In this document: one piece after another, positions 28,527 through 37,624 of the stretch
Layout: every line of letters begins with the position of its first letter
How positions within the stretch are numbered: position 1 is the stretch's first letter
Origin: Lachnospiraceae bacterium
GTDB taxonomy: Bacteria; Bacillota; Clostridia; Lachnospirales; Lachnospiraceae
NCBI GenBank assembly: GCA_017553505.1
Contig: JAFZLD010000025.1
Span: 265,661 to 329,660, forward strand
Reading direction: 5' to 3'
DNA: 64,000 nt
Notes under the pieces: model-generated
The model's input: the letters and a program-made list of their open reading frames with translations, nothing else
Database searches by the model: none
Told to the model about the DNA's origin: nothing
Translations under genes and position numbers: made by a program

Positions 28527-28555
28527 ATTTTACAAGAACAGACCCATATTTACAA
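28527..28555 (-). promoter_or_regulatory. Promoter of the EF-G-like gene
   Basis: Minus strand: -35 TTGTAA (28550-28555), 17-base spacer, -10 TAAAAT (28527-28532). This gives a leader of about 80 bases. The rest of the 28556-28678 gap shows no gene. Confidence 0.5.
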
Positions 28556-28678
28556 GTAAATTGTGGAATAATTGTATTAAAAATTTGAAAATTTAAGGGG
28601 TTTAAAGAAATAGAAAAGACAGTTTATTCTATACAATTAAAATGGCACACAGATGTCCCTCTAACAGGGCAAAAAGAA

Positions 28679-28704
28679 AAGGCGCTTCCCGCAGGAAACG
28701 CCTT
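28679..28704 (-). terminator. Terminator after the PilZ gene
   Basis: An 11-bp stem with one G-U pair (AAGGCGTTTCC with GGAAGCGCCTT on the minus strand), 4-base loop, followed by TTCTTTTT. Confidence 0.88.
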
Positions 28705-28717
28705 GTAAAATCAACAA

Positions 28718-29059
28718 TTACTGTATGTTATTAAACTCGTCAACCGTCTGATAAGTCTCAATTCTGGCCGCATCCATCTCGGGCATACCGATAAAGATCG
28801 CACCATATGAATAGCCTTCATCAACCTTCTCGATTCTGACAATCTCAAGGAATGCATGAATCACTTCTCTGGTCCAGATAGTAAGATATGCTTCGTAAAC
28901 AGCACCTATGGAAAGAGCCTTTCTCGAGGTGAAGCCGACACCGGATTTAGACACATCGCTGATATCGATGGTAGCCTCTTCAACTTTGGAACCGTCAAGT
29001 CTCTTTAAAATAATCTTTGAAAGAAGTTCTGTACGTTTACTTTTTCTCTTTTCAAGCAT
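28718..29059 (-). CDS. PilZ-domain c-di-GMP receptor
   Basis: The 113-residue protein is a single PilZ domain. The two c-di-GMP binding motifs are visible: the Arg-rich N-terminal RKSKR motif (RxxxR type; residues 4-9) and DVSKSGVGF (D/N-x-S-x-x-G) near residue 34. Such free-standing domains bind c-di-GMP and regulate motility, secretion or polysaccharide synthesis by binding partner proteins. ATG at 29059 has GGAGG eight bases upstream. It has its own promoter and terminator. The LTA synthase-like gene upstream might share transcripts, but a stem overlapping that gene's stop intervenes. Confidence 0.88.
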   Translation of the reverse strand: MLEKRKSKRTELLSKIILKRLDGSKVEEATIDISDVSKSGVGFTSRKALSIGAVYEAYLTIWTREVIHAFLEIVRIEKVDEGYSYGAIFIGMPEMDAARIETYQTVDEFNNIQ

Positions 29060-29094
29060 ATTCGTAACCTCCGAGTTAATTACTTCCCACTTAC

Positions 29095-29123
29095 ATTGTA
29101 ATCAATTGTACCTGATATGTAAA
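29095..29123 (-). promoter_or_regulatory. Promoter of the PilZ gene
   Basis: Minus strand: -35 TTTACA (29118-29123), 17-base spacer, -10 TACAAT (29095-29100), placing transcription start about 30 bases before the PilZ start codon. Confidence 0.55.
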
Positions 29124-29143
29124 GAAAGATGCCCCAAATTTCT

Positions 29144-31339
29144 TTACTTGGTGAACTTGGAATAGTCGGGCGTGTAGTTCTGCTCGACAGTCTTAACCTC
29201 TATGCCAAGCGCATCGGCAATATACTTGTAGTAATCTGTATCCATAATCTTCTGAGACATCGCCCAACGGTTGTTAAGAGTTCTCTTACAGTTCTTAAGG
29301 TACTCTTCGTCGGGAATCTCATCGGTTAAATATGTGTATTCCTTGGTCTGGGAGTTATACATTACTTTATCCGTAATGTAACTTCTGTTGATAAATATGA
29401 TGAAGCCTTCAGTATCGGAAAGAATATCTCTTCCCATGAAAAGTCTTGAATCATAATCAAGACCGAACAGGTTCATAAGCGTAGGAACTATATCCATACT
29501 GCAGCACTGCTTGGTAATATGGATAGGCTCTTTGATGGCTCCGCTCCAAAGAATAAGGTTGCTCTTATAAAGTTCGAAGTTCTCTTCAACGGGATGACCG
29601 AGAATCTCGGAAATCTCGTCATTGGTAAGGCCGTAAGGCCAGTGATCGCCGGTAAAGCAGATAACTGTTCTGTCAGCAATACCCTTCTCTTCCAACTGCT
29701 CGATAAGATACTGCATCGCAAGATCAAGCTCCATGTTACAAGCGATGTATGCCTTACAAGGTTCCGAATAAGGCAAATCCTGAACATCGTCATAGTGAAT
29801 CTTGGCGCAATAGTTACCTGCGAAGTTGTAATTTAAGTGACCGCTTACAGTCATGTAATAGATGTTGAACAAATCATCATCTATGTACTCATTAAGCGTC
29901 GACTGCATCATCTCAAGGTCTGACTCGGGCCAATGCTTGCCTACCACTACACCGTTACCTACACCCTGGTAGTAATAGCCCATACCCGGGTATGTAATGT
30001 CACGTCCGTAATACTCGTAGTCATTGTCATGATAAGCTCGGCTGGTAATTCCGTAAGTACGGTTAAATGTGTTACCGAGCGAGAACGGCATGCAGTTCTG
30101 TCCCACAATCTTAAAGTTCTTGGCACCGCCATTGGTCGGTACTAAGCTGGTAGAGCAAACAAACTCGCCGTCACTGGTAGAACCGCCGGTTCTGGGGTTG
30201 TAGAAATTCTCAAATACGAAGCCTTCATTGACCAATCTGTAAAGAGTAGGCGTGTGTTTCTCATCCACTGCCATTCTTGAGAAGCCTTCGGCTGTAAGGA
30301 ATATAAGGTTAAAGCCCTTAAACATTCCGGTGTATTCGTTCTTGTATGAAGGCTCAACCGATGCGAAGTACTTATGAATAGCCGCAACATCTTCGTTGGT
30401 CTCATTCTCAGCCAAAGAAACAAAATCTATATCAAGGATATTGGGTGAAGTATCAATCTTCTTAACAATCTCCTGAATAATCTCCGCATCGCTTCCGGAC
30501 ACATCAGAACCGGAAACGTCTCCGCTCACATCGACGCCCTCAGGCTCTTTATTATCGTCGGGATTGTATACCCATACGCCTAAATCCTCATCATCCAAGC
30601 GCATTGAGCGAGGGAAAATAAGGTTTCTTACCTGAATTTCACTGGTGCATACCGCACCTAACTTTTCAAAAGAATACTCAGTGGTATTCTCATATTTCAT
30701 AAGATCGTAAGCACTGAAATCATCATCGCCGTAAAGCGGCACAATAAGGCATGTAAGCCCGATTACAACTGCCAGATAAACAACAGGTATATAAATGCAT
30801 TTAACGGACATGGGCTTATACTTAAACACTCTGAAAACGTTAAGCAATATAAGCGCAATTACAGGTACCAGTATTACGGCAAGAAGCATCAGCGCATTAT
30901 CTTTAATACCCTGTATGATCTCTCTATAGTACTGCACAATCTTGGCATTGTTCTTGTCAATAAACTCGATGGAAAAGAAAACCTTGAATATCTGATGATA
31001 AAGTACTTCCACGCAATACAGAATAATCAGTAACGCCGTCAGTACCCATGTAACAACTTTATTGACCTTCCTGCCCCCAAAAGAAACAAAAAACGAAAGA
31101 ATTACGGCTGTGGGAAGACACATAAAAATCTTTAACAGAAAATATAAAGATATTCCGTCAAATGCCCAGAAATGAAAAATCGTCTCTTCATATACCAAAA
31201 ACAAAAAGAACCAAAGAATTCCCCGCCACGAACGCTTAAGACTTTCTTTGAATATATCAAAGTAAGTCTTGTCATTCATGTCCGGAAATGCCGGTCCTAC
31301 ATGTTCATTATCCATATCATAAAGATTAATAGAATTCAT
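29144..31339 (-). CDS. Lipoteichoic acid synthase-like phosphoglycerol transferase
   Basis: Predicted to polymerise glycerol phosphate on the outer membrane face. The 731-aa product has five membrane helices in residues 35-225, a linker with a repeated VSGSD element (about 262-285), and an extracellular sulfatase-fold domain (about 345-700). The catalytic Thr388 is in GGSTSDGEF, matching the LtaS Thr-Ser-Asp motif, and metal ligands are in FLTAEG and FTGDHWPYG. LtaS of Staphylococcus is about 646 aa; the excess is the VSGSD linker and the N-terminal tail. The ATG at 31339 has GGGG about 14 bases upstream, a loose match. QueA is 36 bases upstream. LTA versus other phosphoglycerol transfer is undetermined. 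Confidence 0.87.
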   Translation of the reverse strand: MNSINLYDMDNEHVGPAFPDMNDKTYFDIFKESLKRSWRGILWFFLFLVYEETIFHFWAFDGISLYFLLKIFMCLPTAVILSFFVSFGGRKVNKVVTWVLTALLIILYCVEVLYHQIFKVFFSIEFIDKNNAKIVQYYREIIQGIKDNALMLLAVILVPVIALILLNVFRVFKYKPMSVKCIYIPVVYLAVVIGLTCLIVPLYGDDDFSAYDLMKYENTTEYSFEKLGAVCTSEIQVRNLIFPRSMRLDDEDLGVWVYNPDDNKEPEGVDVSGDVSGSDVSGSDAEIIQEIVKKIDTSPNILDIDFVSLAENETNEDVAAIHKYFASVEPSYKNEYTGMFKGFNLIFLTAEGFSRMAVDEKHTPTLYRLVNEGFVFENFYNPRTGGSTSDGEFVCSTSLVPTNGGAKNFKIVGQNCMPFSLGNTFNRTYGITSRAYHDNDYEYYGRDITYPGMGYYYQGVGNGVVVGKHWPESDLEMMQSTLNEYIDDDLFNIYYMTVSGHLNYNFAGNYCAKIHYDDVQDLPYSEPCKAYIACNMELDLAMQYLIEQLEEKGIADRTVICFTGDHWPYGLTNDEISEILGHPVEENFELYKSNLILWSGAIKEPIHITKQCCSMDIVPTLMNLFGLDYDSRLFMGRDILSDTEGFIIFINRSYITDKVMYNSQTKEYTYLTDEIPDEEYLKNCKRTLNNRWAMSQKIMDTDYYKYIADALGIEVKTVEQNYTPDYSKFTK

Positions 31340-31374
31340 GATTGAAAATACTACCCCTTATTCTTAATGCCTGT

Positions 31375-32415
31375 CTATTCTGACTTGATGAACATAGCAT
31401 CACCGAAGCTAAAGAATCTGTAGCGTTCAGCCACGGCTTCCTTGTACGCATTCAAAACGTTCTCTCTTCCCGCAAGCGCAGAAACAAGCATTATAAGTGT
31501 AGATTCGGGAAGGTGGAAATTGGTAATAAGGCAATCAAGCACCTTAAATTTGTATCCGGGATAAATGAATATCTCGGTGTTGCCTGAGCCGGGAATTACT
31601 TTGCCTGACTCTTCGCATGAGCTCTCAATGGTACGACAGCTTGTGGTGCCTACACAGATTACACGACCGCCGTTAGCCTTAGTAGCATTGATTTCATCAG
31701 CTGCCTCGCGTGTTACCTGATAGAACTCGGAGTGCATGTGGTGGTCTAATATATTGTCTTCTTTGACCGGTCTGAAGGTGCCTAAGCCCACGTGAAGTGT
31801 TACAAATACAGTCTTAACGCCCATGGCACGAATCTCATCAAGAAGTTCCTCGGTGAAATGTAAGCCTGCGGTGGGTGCTGCTGCACTGCCCTCGTACTTG
31901 GCATAAACTGTCTGATAACGGTTCTTATCTTCAAGCTTGTGAGTAATGTAAGGAGGAAGAGGCATCTCTCCGAGCTTATCAAGAATCTCTTCAAAGATAC
32001 CTTCGTAGTGAAACTTAATGTGTCTGCTACCCTCTTCACCTATGCTAAGCACTTCTCCGCGAAGAATTCCGTTACCGAAATCAATAATACGACCGGGACG
32101 AACTTTCTTGCCCGGCTTAACAAGAGCTTCCCAGGTACAATCATCGAGACGCTTCAGTAAAAGAATCTCTACAACCGCGCCTGTGTCAAGCGTAGTGCCG
32201 TAAAGGCGTGCGGGAATAACCTTGGTGTTATTAAGCACCAGGCAATCCCCTGCCTTTAAATATTCTTTAATATCGTAAAAATGTCTGTGTTCTGTCTTAC
32301 CCGTATTCTTGTCAAGAACCATAAGCCTTGAATCGGAGCGCTTAAGAAGCGGATCCTGAGCTATCAGTTCTTCGGGTAAATCATAATAATAATCAGACTT
32401 TAAAAGCTTATCCAT
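31375..32415 (-). CDS. queA: tRNA preQ1(34) S-adenosylmethionine ribosyltransferase-isomerase
   Basis: Transfers and isomerises the ribosyl moiety of SAM onto preQ1 in tRNA anticodons to make epoxyqueuosine. The 346-aa length is standard. Motifs include [60 protein letters not shown] and [10 protein letters not shown]. It follows the M18 aminopeptidase gene by 10 bases and precedes the LTA synthase-like gene. No other queuosine genes (tgt, yajC or queD) are in the window. Confidence 0.96.
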   Translation of the reverse strand: MDKLLKSDYYYDLPEELIAQDPLLKRSDSRLMVLDKNTGKTEHRHFYDIKEYLKAGDCLVLNNTKVIPARLYGTTLDTGAVVEILLLKRLDDCTWEALVKPGKKVRPGRIIDFGNGILRGEVLSIGEEGSRHIKFHYEGIFEEILDKLGEMPLPPYITHKLEDKNRYQTVYAKYEGSAAAPTAGLHFTEELLDEIRAMGVKTVFVTLHVGLGTFRPVKEDNILDHHMHSEFYQVTREAADEINATKANGGRVICVGTTSCRTIESSCEESGKVIPGSGNTEIFIYPGYKFKVLDCLITNFHLPESTLIMLVSALAGRENVLNAYKEAVAERYRFFSFGDAMFIKSE

Positions 32416-32425
32416 TACTTACTAA

Positions 32426-33838
32426 TTACATTCCGCATCCGCCTAAGAATGCTACATATCCTCTCATTGTTTCATAAACGTCAGCCTTGCTGGTAGCTTC
32501 GAAAGGAGCATGCATGTTAAGAACAGCAACACCTGCATCGATAACGTTCATACCGTACTTGGCCATAATGTAAGCGATTGTTCCGCCACCGCCAAGGTCT
32601 ACCTTACCAAGCTCGGCAAACTGGAATACAACCTTCTCATCGTCCATAATCTTACGAATGTAAGCGATGAACTCTGCATTGGCATCATTGGAACCGGACT
32701 TACCTCTGGAACCGGTAAACTTGTTAAATACCATGCCTGCGCCCATGATAGCCGCGTTCTTTTTTTCAAATGCGGAAGCATATGAAGGATCGTATGCAGC
32801 GCTTACGTCTGATGAAAGCATATGTGAAGCTGCAAGAGCTCTTCTAACAGTAAGTTCTGAGTACTTGCCCTCTAAGTTAACAAGCTCTGCGATAACGTTC
32901 TCAAAGAACATGGAAGTCATGCCGGTTGCGCCTACGCTGCCGATTTCTTCCTTGTCAACTAAGATGCAGCAAGCGGTTCTCTTAACGTCCTTGCAAAGAA
33001 GGAAAGCGTAAAGAGATGTAAATGCGCATACTCTGTCATCCTGGCCGTAGCCTAAGATCATGCTTCTGTCAAAGCCTGCCTCACGAGCCTTGCCTGCGGG
33101 AACAACTTCAAGTTCTGCAGAGAGGAAATCTTCCTCGTCGATATCGTAATCATCCTTAAGAGTCTTAAGAACCATTGCCTTAACGGGATCTTTTTCTTTC
33201 TTCTCTTCTTCACCCTTCTTGGCCTTAACGGTTAAAGGTCTGTTACCAACAATAATGTCAAGTGCTTCGCCTTCGATAACCTTGGCAGCCTTCTTCTCAA
33301 GCTGCTCCTGAGAAAGGTGAATAAGAAGGTCTGATACGAAGAATACGGGATCGTCCTCGTCCTCACCGATGGAAAGCTCAACGGTGGTGCCGTCCTTCTT
33401 AACAACTACGCCGTGAAGTGAAAGCGGAATGGTAACCCACTGATACTTCTTAACGCCACCATAGTAGTGAGTGTCAAGATATGCAATGTCTGTATCCTCG
33501 TAAAGGGGATTGGACTTAATATCCATTCTGGGGGAATCGATATGAGCACCGAGAATGTTCATACCCTTTTCAAGAGGCTCCTCACCGATGTTAAAAAGAA
33601 GGATGCCCTTATTCATGTTAACGGCATAAATCTTCTCGCCCTTCTTAAGCTTGCCGCCCTGTTTAAGTCTCTCTTCAAGCTCAACGTAGCCGGACTTCTC
33701 AACCATGTTAACGATTACATTAACGCACTCTCTCTCGGTCTTACCGTTGTCAAGAAAATCTCTGTAATCCTTATTAAGTACTTCTAATTCTTTAAGCTGC
33801 TTGGAAGAATAATTCTCCCAGATCTTCTTATGTTCCAT
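32426..33838 (-). CDS. apeA: M18-family zinc aminopeptidase
   Basis: Cytosolic dinuclear zinc aminopeptidase, 470 aa, releasing acidic or neutral N-terminal residues. Zinc-ligand regions are visible: GAHIDSPRMD (first His/Asp), VDKEEIGSVGATGM (catalytic Glu pair) and LNMHAPFE at the C-terminus (last His). It is the clostridial subgroup with a Lys/Glu-rich insertion near residues 210-225 (KKGEEEKKEKD). It heads the aminopeptidase-queA-LTA synthase group and has its own promoter (33891-33919). Substrate range is not predictable. Confidence 0.9.
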   Translation of the reverse strand: MEHKKIWENYSSKQLKELEVLNKDYRDFLDNGKTERECVNVIVNMVEKSGYVELEERLKQGGKLKKGEKIYAVNMNKGILLFNIGEEPLEKGMNILGAHIDSPRMDIKSNPLYEDTDIAYLDTHYYGGVKKYQWVTIPLSLHGVVVKKDGTTVELSIGEDEDDPVFFVSDLLIHLSQEQLEKKAAKVIEGEALDIIVGNRPLTVKAKKGEEEKKEKDPVKAMVLKTLKDDYDIDEEDFLSAELEVVPAGKAREAGFDRSMILGYGQDDRVCAFTSLYAFLLCKDVKRTACCILVDKEEIGSVGATGMTSMFFENVIAELVNLEGKYSELTVRRALAASHMLSSDVSAAYDPSYASAFEKKNAAIMGAGMVFNKFTGSRGKSGSNDANAEFIAYIRKIMDDEKVVFQFAELGKVDLGGGGTIAYIMAKYGMNVIDAGVAVLNMHAPFEATSKADVYETMRGYVAFLGGCGM

Positions 33839-33890
33839 AAACTTCTCCTTGATAATATATTTACGCTTACGCGAATAATGTTCCTAAAAA

Positions 33891-33919
33891 AGAATACACT
33901 CAAACACCGATTAAATCAA
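33891..33919 (-). promoter_or_regulatory. Promoter of the M18 aminopeptidase gene
   Basis: Minus strand: -35 TTGATT (33914-33919), 17-base spacer, -10 TATTCT (33891-33896), leaving a leader of about 45 bases. Confidence 0.5.
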
Positions 33920-33930
33920 TGAACTATTTC

Positions 33931-34803
33931 TTAATCTTCTTCCAAACTTTCAAGCTGAGCCTTTAGTTCCGATATGGGCTGCTTGTTAAAAATACCTCTG
34001 ATAAGCGGTCTGAAATACTTGTTAAGATTGTCTCCAAGGAAAAGAAAATACATACACATATACAGCCAAATCATAAGAATAATGATTGCTGTAAGGCTGC
34101 CATACATACTGTATGCGCCGAATTTGTTAATATACCACGAAAACAGGAACGAATAACCCGTCCAAACCGTCGCTGCGAGAACAGCGCCCGGAAATGTCTC
34201 TCTGAACTTGTGCTTCTTGTAAGGAAGAAGCGAATAACACAGCATAAAAAGAATGGACAACACGCCGATTGAAATAAGCGTTCTGAAATTCATCAGCACT
34301 TCAAATACCTTGGCAAGTCTCGGGAACGCGCCCACGGACACATCCATAATAAAGTTACCGCTTACCACAAGAATCAGCATAAGAAGCACGCCTACAAGAA
34401 ATACCAGCGTGTATAAACATGCAATTACTCTTACGAGCAATCCGTTTCGCTTATCAACGTTCTTGTCTATGGCATTGAAACCTGCAATAAGTGAATTAAT
34501 GCCCTTGCCTGCCGACCAAAGCGTCAAAACTGCCGTAACAGAGATTAATCCAATCGATCTCGTCGAAATCTCTTCAAGGACAGAAATAACAAAATTACCT
34601 GTACCTGCCGGAAGTTCCTCAAGCACCCACTTGGTAAGCAGGGCCGGATCTATGGGCGTGTACGGTAATATGGCCAAAAGAAGCATTATCATCGGTATTA
34701 AAGACAAAAAAATAAAAAATGCACAGCTCGAAGCATAAGCGGTAATGTTATCCTCTTTAAGTTGTCTGCCGAAGCTGTCCATTATCTTTAAGAATTTTTT
34801 CAT
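33931..34803 (-). CDS. YihY/virulence factor BrkB-family membrane protein
   Basis: A 290-aa protein with six membrane segments and the family motifs DNITAYASSCAFFIFLSLIPM near the N-terminus, LWSAGKGINSLIAGFNAI and LPYKKHKFRETFPGAVLAA. The family was once misnamed RNase BN; it has no established enzymatic function and is thought to be an envelope transporter or flippase-like protein. It starts only 16 bases after a strong terminator that closes the putative 6S RNA gene, so its expression should depend on readthrough or an unseen promoter. GGAGTG precedes the ATG. Confidence 0.86.
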   Translation of the reverse strand: MKKFLKIMDSFGRQLKEDNITAYASSCAFFIFLSLIPMIMLLLAILPYTPIDPALLTKWVLEELPAGTGNFVISVLEEISTRSIGLISVTAVLTLWSAGKGINSLIAGFNAIDKNVDKRNGLLVRVIACLYTLVFLVGVLLMLILVVSGNFIMDVSVGAFPRLAKVFEVLMNFRTLISIGVLSILFMLCYSLLPYKKHKFRETFPGAVLAATVWTGYSFLFSWYINKFGAYSMYGSLTAIIILMIWLYMCMYFLFLGDNLNKYFRPLIRGIFNKQPISELKAQLESLEED

Positions 34804-34819
34804 AAGCTAAATCACTCCA

Positions 34820-34845
34820 AAAAAGGCAGCTACCGCCGCCTTTTT
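34820..34845 (-). terminator. Strong terminator between the 6S-like RNA and yihY
   Basis: An 11-bp stem (AAAAAGGCGGC with GCTGCCTTTTT on the minus strand), 4-base GGTA loop and an internal U-run; its 3' end is 16 bases before the yihY start codon. Confidence 0.88.
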
Positions 34846-34869
34846 CGGTAAACTATAAAGTTTAATCCC

Positions 34870-35035
34870 CCCGAAATGCCGACCTCTTTTTGACTCCTAG
34901 AACAAATCTAGGTGGGCAACCGCATACATGCTTCTGCCTTCCACTGCAAAGGAGGCCTGACATCCACATGAGAATATAGGAATCCCGTTTAAAGTAACTG
35001 TAGGTTCAAAACTAAAGGTCAAACACCCGAGGTTG
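34870..35035 (-). ncRNA. ssrS: Probable 6S RNA
   Basis: This gene-free interval folds, read on the minus strand, like 6S RNA: a closing stem (ACCTC with GAGGT, then TTTGAC with GTCAAA), a large central bubble containing TTTGAACCTACAGTTACTTT on the 5' side and a small CCTAG/CTAGG hairpin on the 3' side, and an apical arm with GCCTCC paired to GGAAGGC. The segments TACTTTAAACGGG and GCGGTTGCCCACCT resemble Firmicutes 6S sequences as I remember them. A perfect -10 TATAAT (35038-35043) precedes it and a strong terminator follows. 6S RNA sequesters sigma-A RNA polymerase by mimicking open promoter DNA. The exact ends are approximate. Confidence 0.72.
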
Positions 35036-35037
35036 TA

Positions 35038-35043
35038 ATTATA
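35038..35043 (-). promoter_or_regulatory. -10 box of the putative 6S RNA gene
   Basis: Perfect TATAAT on the minus strand about seven bases before the predicted RNA 5' end. No good -35 is 17 bases upstream; TTGATT lies 20 bases upstream, inside the end of truA. Confidence 0.5.
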
Positions 35044-35055
35044 ATACCATAAAAC

Positions 35056-35799
35056 CTATGAATAATCAACCTTCTCAAGGCACAGGCCGCATGCCGGCGC
35101 CGTATCTCCGGCAAATCTTCTGTCCTTAATCTGCAGGAGTTCCTTAACACTTTCAGGCCTTCTCTTAAGGAATCCGACATCTAAAAGTGTACCTGTAAGA
35201 ATGCGTACCATGTGCTGTAAGAAACCGTTACCGTGATATGTAAAAATAACATAATCGTCTTTCTTACGTATATCTATCATATCTACAGTCCTTACCGTAG
35301 ATTTCTTCATACGGGGATTGGCGCAAAAAGAAGCAAAGTCATGCTCACCAATCAGATACTCTGCCGCTTCTTTCATCTTGCCTATGTCGGGACATGAATC
35401 TAGCGCATATACGTATTTACGGTCAAATATGGGCTTAGAATCGCCCACATAGCACGTATATACATATGTCTTGCCTCTTGCATTGTAACGGGCGTGAAAA
35501 CGGTCTCCTGCGACGTTTACGGAGTTGATACAGATATCTTCGGGCAGATAACGGTTCAGATATTTCTTGATGTCTTCTTCAGACTTAAGAGTATCCAGCT
35601 CGACACTGGCAATCATAGCCTTGGCATGAACGCCCGCATCGGTTCTGCCGGAGCATTGAATATCGGGCATCTCTCCCGTCATCTTCAAAAGAACATTCTC
35701 AATCTTGCCTTGAATGGTCATATCGGTATTGGGCTGATGCTCCCAGCCGTAATATCTGGTACCGTCATAAGAAATGGATAACTTGTAGTTTCTTTTCAT
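35056..35799 (-). CDS. truA: tRNA pseudouridine(38-40) synthase
   Basis: Isomerises uridines 38-40 in tRNA anticodon stems. The 247-aa product has the family N-terminus (KLSISYDGTRYYGWEHQPN), catalytic Asp54 in CSGRTDAGVHAKAM, and the C-terminal FTYHGNGFLQHMVRILTGTLLDVG. It lies between the pckA terminator and the putative 6S RNA gene. Downstream genes appear transcriptionally separated from it. Confidence 0.96.
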   Translation of the reverse strand: MKRNYKLSISYDGTRYYGWEHQPNTDMTIQGKIENVLLKMTGEMPDIQCSGRTDAGVHAKAMIASVELDTLKSEEDIKKYLNRYLPEDICINSVNVAGDRFHARYNARGKTYVYTCYVGDSKPIFDRKYVYALDSCPDIGKMKEAAEYLIGEHDFASFCANPRMKKSTVRTVDMIDIRKKDDYVIFTYHGNGFLQHMVRILTGTLLDVGFLKRRPESVKELLQIKDRRFAGDTAPACGLCLEKVDYS

Positions 35800-35860
35800 A
35801 ACCCCTCGCTTGAATAAAAATACACAGTCTATCTTACATATTCATTTTAATATAAAAATA

Positions 35861-35885
35861 GACCGGAGGCAAACCGCCTCCGGTC
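35861..35885 (-). terminator. Terminator after pckA
   Basis: A 10-bp stem GACCGGAGGC/GCCTCCGGTC with a 5-base loop, followed on the minus strand by TATTTTTATATT. Confidence 0.9.
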
Positions 35886-35905
35886 AAAATTAGCTGAATT
35901 TCAAA

Positions 35906-37519
35906 TTAAAGCTGGGGACCTGCTGCAACAAGTGCCTTACCTGCATCGTTGGTCTCGTACTTCTTGAAGTTCTTGATGAATCTTCCTGCAAGATCCTTAG
36001 CCTTCTCTTCCCACTCGGAAGCGTTAGCATAGGTGTCGCGAGGATCAAGAATACCTGTGTTAACTCCCTTAAGCTCTGTAGGAACTTCGAAGTCAAAGTA
36101 AGGAATCTTCTTGGTAGGAGCGCTGTTGATGGAGCCATCGAGAATAGCATCGATGATACCTCTGGTATCGGGGATGGAGATTCTCTTACCGGTTCCGTTC
36201 CAACCTGTGTTAACAAGATAAGCCTTAGCGCCGGACTTCTTCATCTTCTTAACAAGCTCTTCACCGTACTTGGTAGGATGTAACTCAAGGAATGCCTGAC
36301 CGAAGCAAGCTGAGAATGTAGGAGTAGGCTCGGTAATGCCGCGCTCTGTACCTGCAAGCTTAGCTGTGAAACCGCTTAAGAAGTAGTACTGTGTCTGTTC
36401 GGGTGTAAGAATAGATACAGGAGGAAGTACTCCGAAAGCATCTGCTGAAAGGAAGATAACGCTCTTAGCTTCAGGACCTGAAGACTTGCCGTTAACCTTC
36501 TTAACGATGTTCTTAATGTGGTCGATAGGATAAGATACACGAGTGTTCTCGGTAACGCTCTTATCGTCGAAGTCAATCTTACCTGCAGCATCAACGGTTA
36601 CGTTCTCAAGAAGTGCGTTTCTCTTGATTGCGCCGTAGATGTCAGGCTCATGCTCTTTATCAAGACCGATAACCTTAGCATAGCAACCGCCTTCAAGGTT
36701 GAATACGCCGTTGTCATCCCAGCCGTGCTCGTCATCACCGATGAGGAGACGCTTAGGATCGGTTGAAAGTGTGGTCTTACCTGTTCCGGAAAGTCCGAAG
36801 AAGATTGCAGTGTTCTTACCTTCCATATCGGTGTTAGCTGAGCAGTGCATGGAAGCGATGCCCTTAAGAGGAAGGAAGTAGTTCATCATAGAGAACATAC
36901 CCTTCTTCATCTCGCCGCCGTACCAGGTGTTAAGGATAACCTGTTCCTTGGAGGTGATGTTGAATGCTACGCAAGTTTCGGAGTTAAGACCGAGTTCCTT
37001 GTAGTTCTCAACCTTAGCCTTTGATGCTGTGTATACAGTGAAGTCAGGCTTGAAGTTAGCTTCTTCTTCAGCAGTGGGAACGATGAACATGTTCTTAACG
37101 AAGTGTGCCTGCCAAGCTACTTCCATGATGAAACGAACTGCCATACGGGTGTCAGCGTTAGCACCACAGAAAGCATCTACTACGAAAAGTCTCTTATTGG
37201 AAAGTTCCTTCTTAGCAAGATCCTTAACAACAGCCCAGGTCTTCTCGTCCATGGGATGGTTGTCGTTCTTGTACTCTTCGGTGGTCCACCATACAGTGTC
37301 TTTGGAGTTAGCGTCCATAACAATGTATTTGTCTTTGGGTGAACGTCCGGTGTAGATACCTGTCATAACGTTAACGGTATCAAGCTCGGTAACCTTACCT
37401 ACTTCGAAACCTGTAAGACCTGCTTTGGTCTCTTCTTCGAACAAAAGCTCATAAGAAGGGTTGTAAACGATTTCGGTTGTACCGGTAATACCGATCTGGG
37501 TTAAATCGATTTTTGCCAT
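35906..37519 (-). CDS. pckA: Phosphoenolpyruvate carboxykinase (ATP)
   Basis: Interconverts oxaloacetate + ATP and PEP + CO2 + ADP; in anaerobes it often runs toward oxaloacetate. The 537-aa product has the ATP-type signature [11 protein letters not shown] (about residue 245), FFGLSG, the metal site [12 protein letters not shown], and TGRSPKDKY near 57. Monocistronic: strong promoter upstream and terminator downstream. A Rex-like 18-mer lies just after the -10 box. With the Na+-pumping oxaloacetate decarboxylase at the other end of the window, it defines an oxaloacetate node. Confidence 0.97.
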   Translation of the reverse strand: MAKIDLTQIGITGTTEIVYNPSYELLFEEETKAGLTGFEVGKVTELDTVNVMTGIYTGRSPKDKYIVMDANSKDTVWWTTEEYKNDNHPMDEKTWAVVKDLAKKELSNKRLFVVDAFCGANADTRMAVRFIMEVAWQAHFVKNMFIVPTAEEEANFKPDFTVYTASKAKVENYKELGLNSETCVAFNITSKEQVILNTWYGGEMKKGMFSMMNYFLPLKGIASMHCSANTDMEGKNTAIFFGLSGTGKTTLSTDPKRLLIGDDEHGWDDNGVFNLEGGCYAKVIGLDKEHEPDIYGAIKRNALLENVTVDAAGKIDFDDKSVTENTRVSYPIDHIKNIVKKVNGKSSGPEAKSVIFLSADAFGVLPPVSILTPEQTQYYFLSGFTAKLAGTERGITEPTPTFSACFGQAFLELHPTKYGEELVKKMKKSGAKAYLVNTGWNGTGKRISIPDTRGIIDAILDGSINSAPTKKIPYFDFEVPTELKGVNTGILDPRDTYANASEWEEKAKDLAGRFIKNFKKYETNDAGKALVAAGPQL

Positions 37520-37544
37520 ATTTGATCTCCTTATATAAAAAATT

Positions 37545-37562
37545 TTGTTACTAAGTTCACAC
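37545..37562. promoter_or_regulatory. Candidate Rex operator at the pckA transcription start
   Basis: TTGTTACTAAGTTCACAC matches the pattern TTGTTAA-N4-TTAACAA at 11 of 14 positions. It begins about seven bases downstream of the pckA -10 box, where a bound repressor would block initiation or clearance. Confidence 0.45.
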
Positions 37563-37569
37563 GCTGAAT

Positions 37570-37598
37570 ATTATAATAAAACACAATTACAAAATCAA
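37570..37598 (-). promoter_or_regulatory. pckA promoter
   Basis: Minus strand: -35 TTGATT (37593-37598), 17-base spacer, perfect -10 TATAAT (37570-37575). The leader to the pckA start is about 43 bases and contains the Rex-like site and an AAGGAG ribosome binding site. Confidence 0.75.
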
Positions 37599-37624
37599 TA
37601 AAAATAAATTAAAATTTTGCTTGA

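Noticed and set aside
37103-37342. Plus-strand 79-aa frame opposite pckA
   Set aside because: Shadow of the conserved pckA frame with no regulatory signals.
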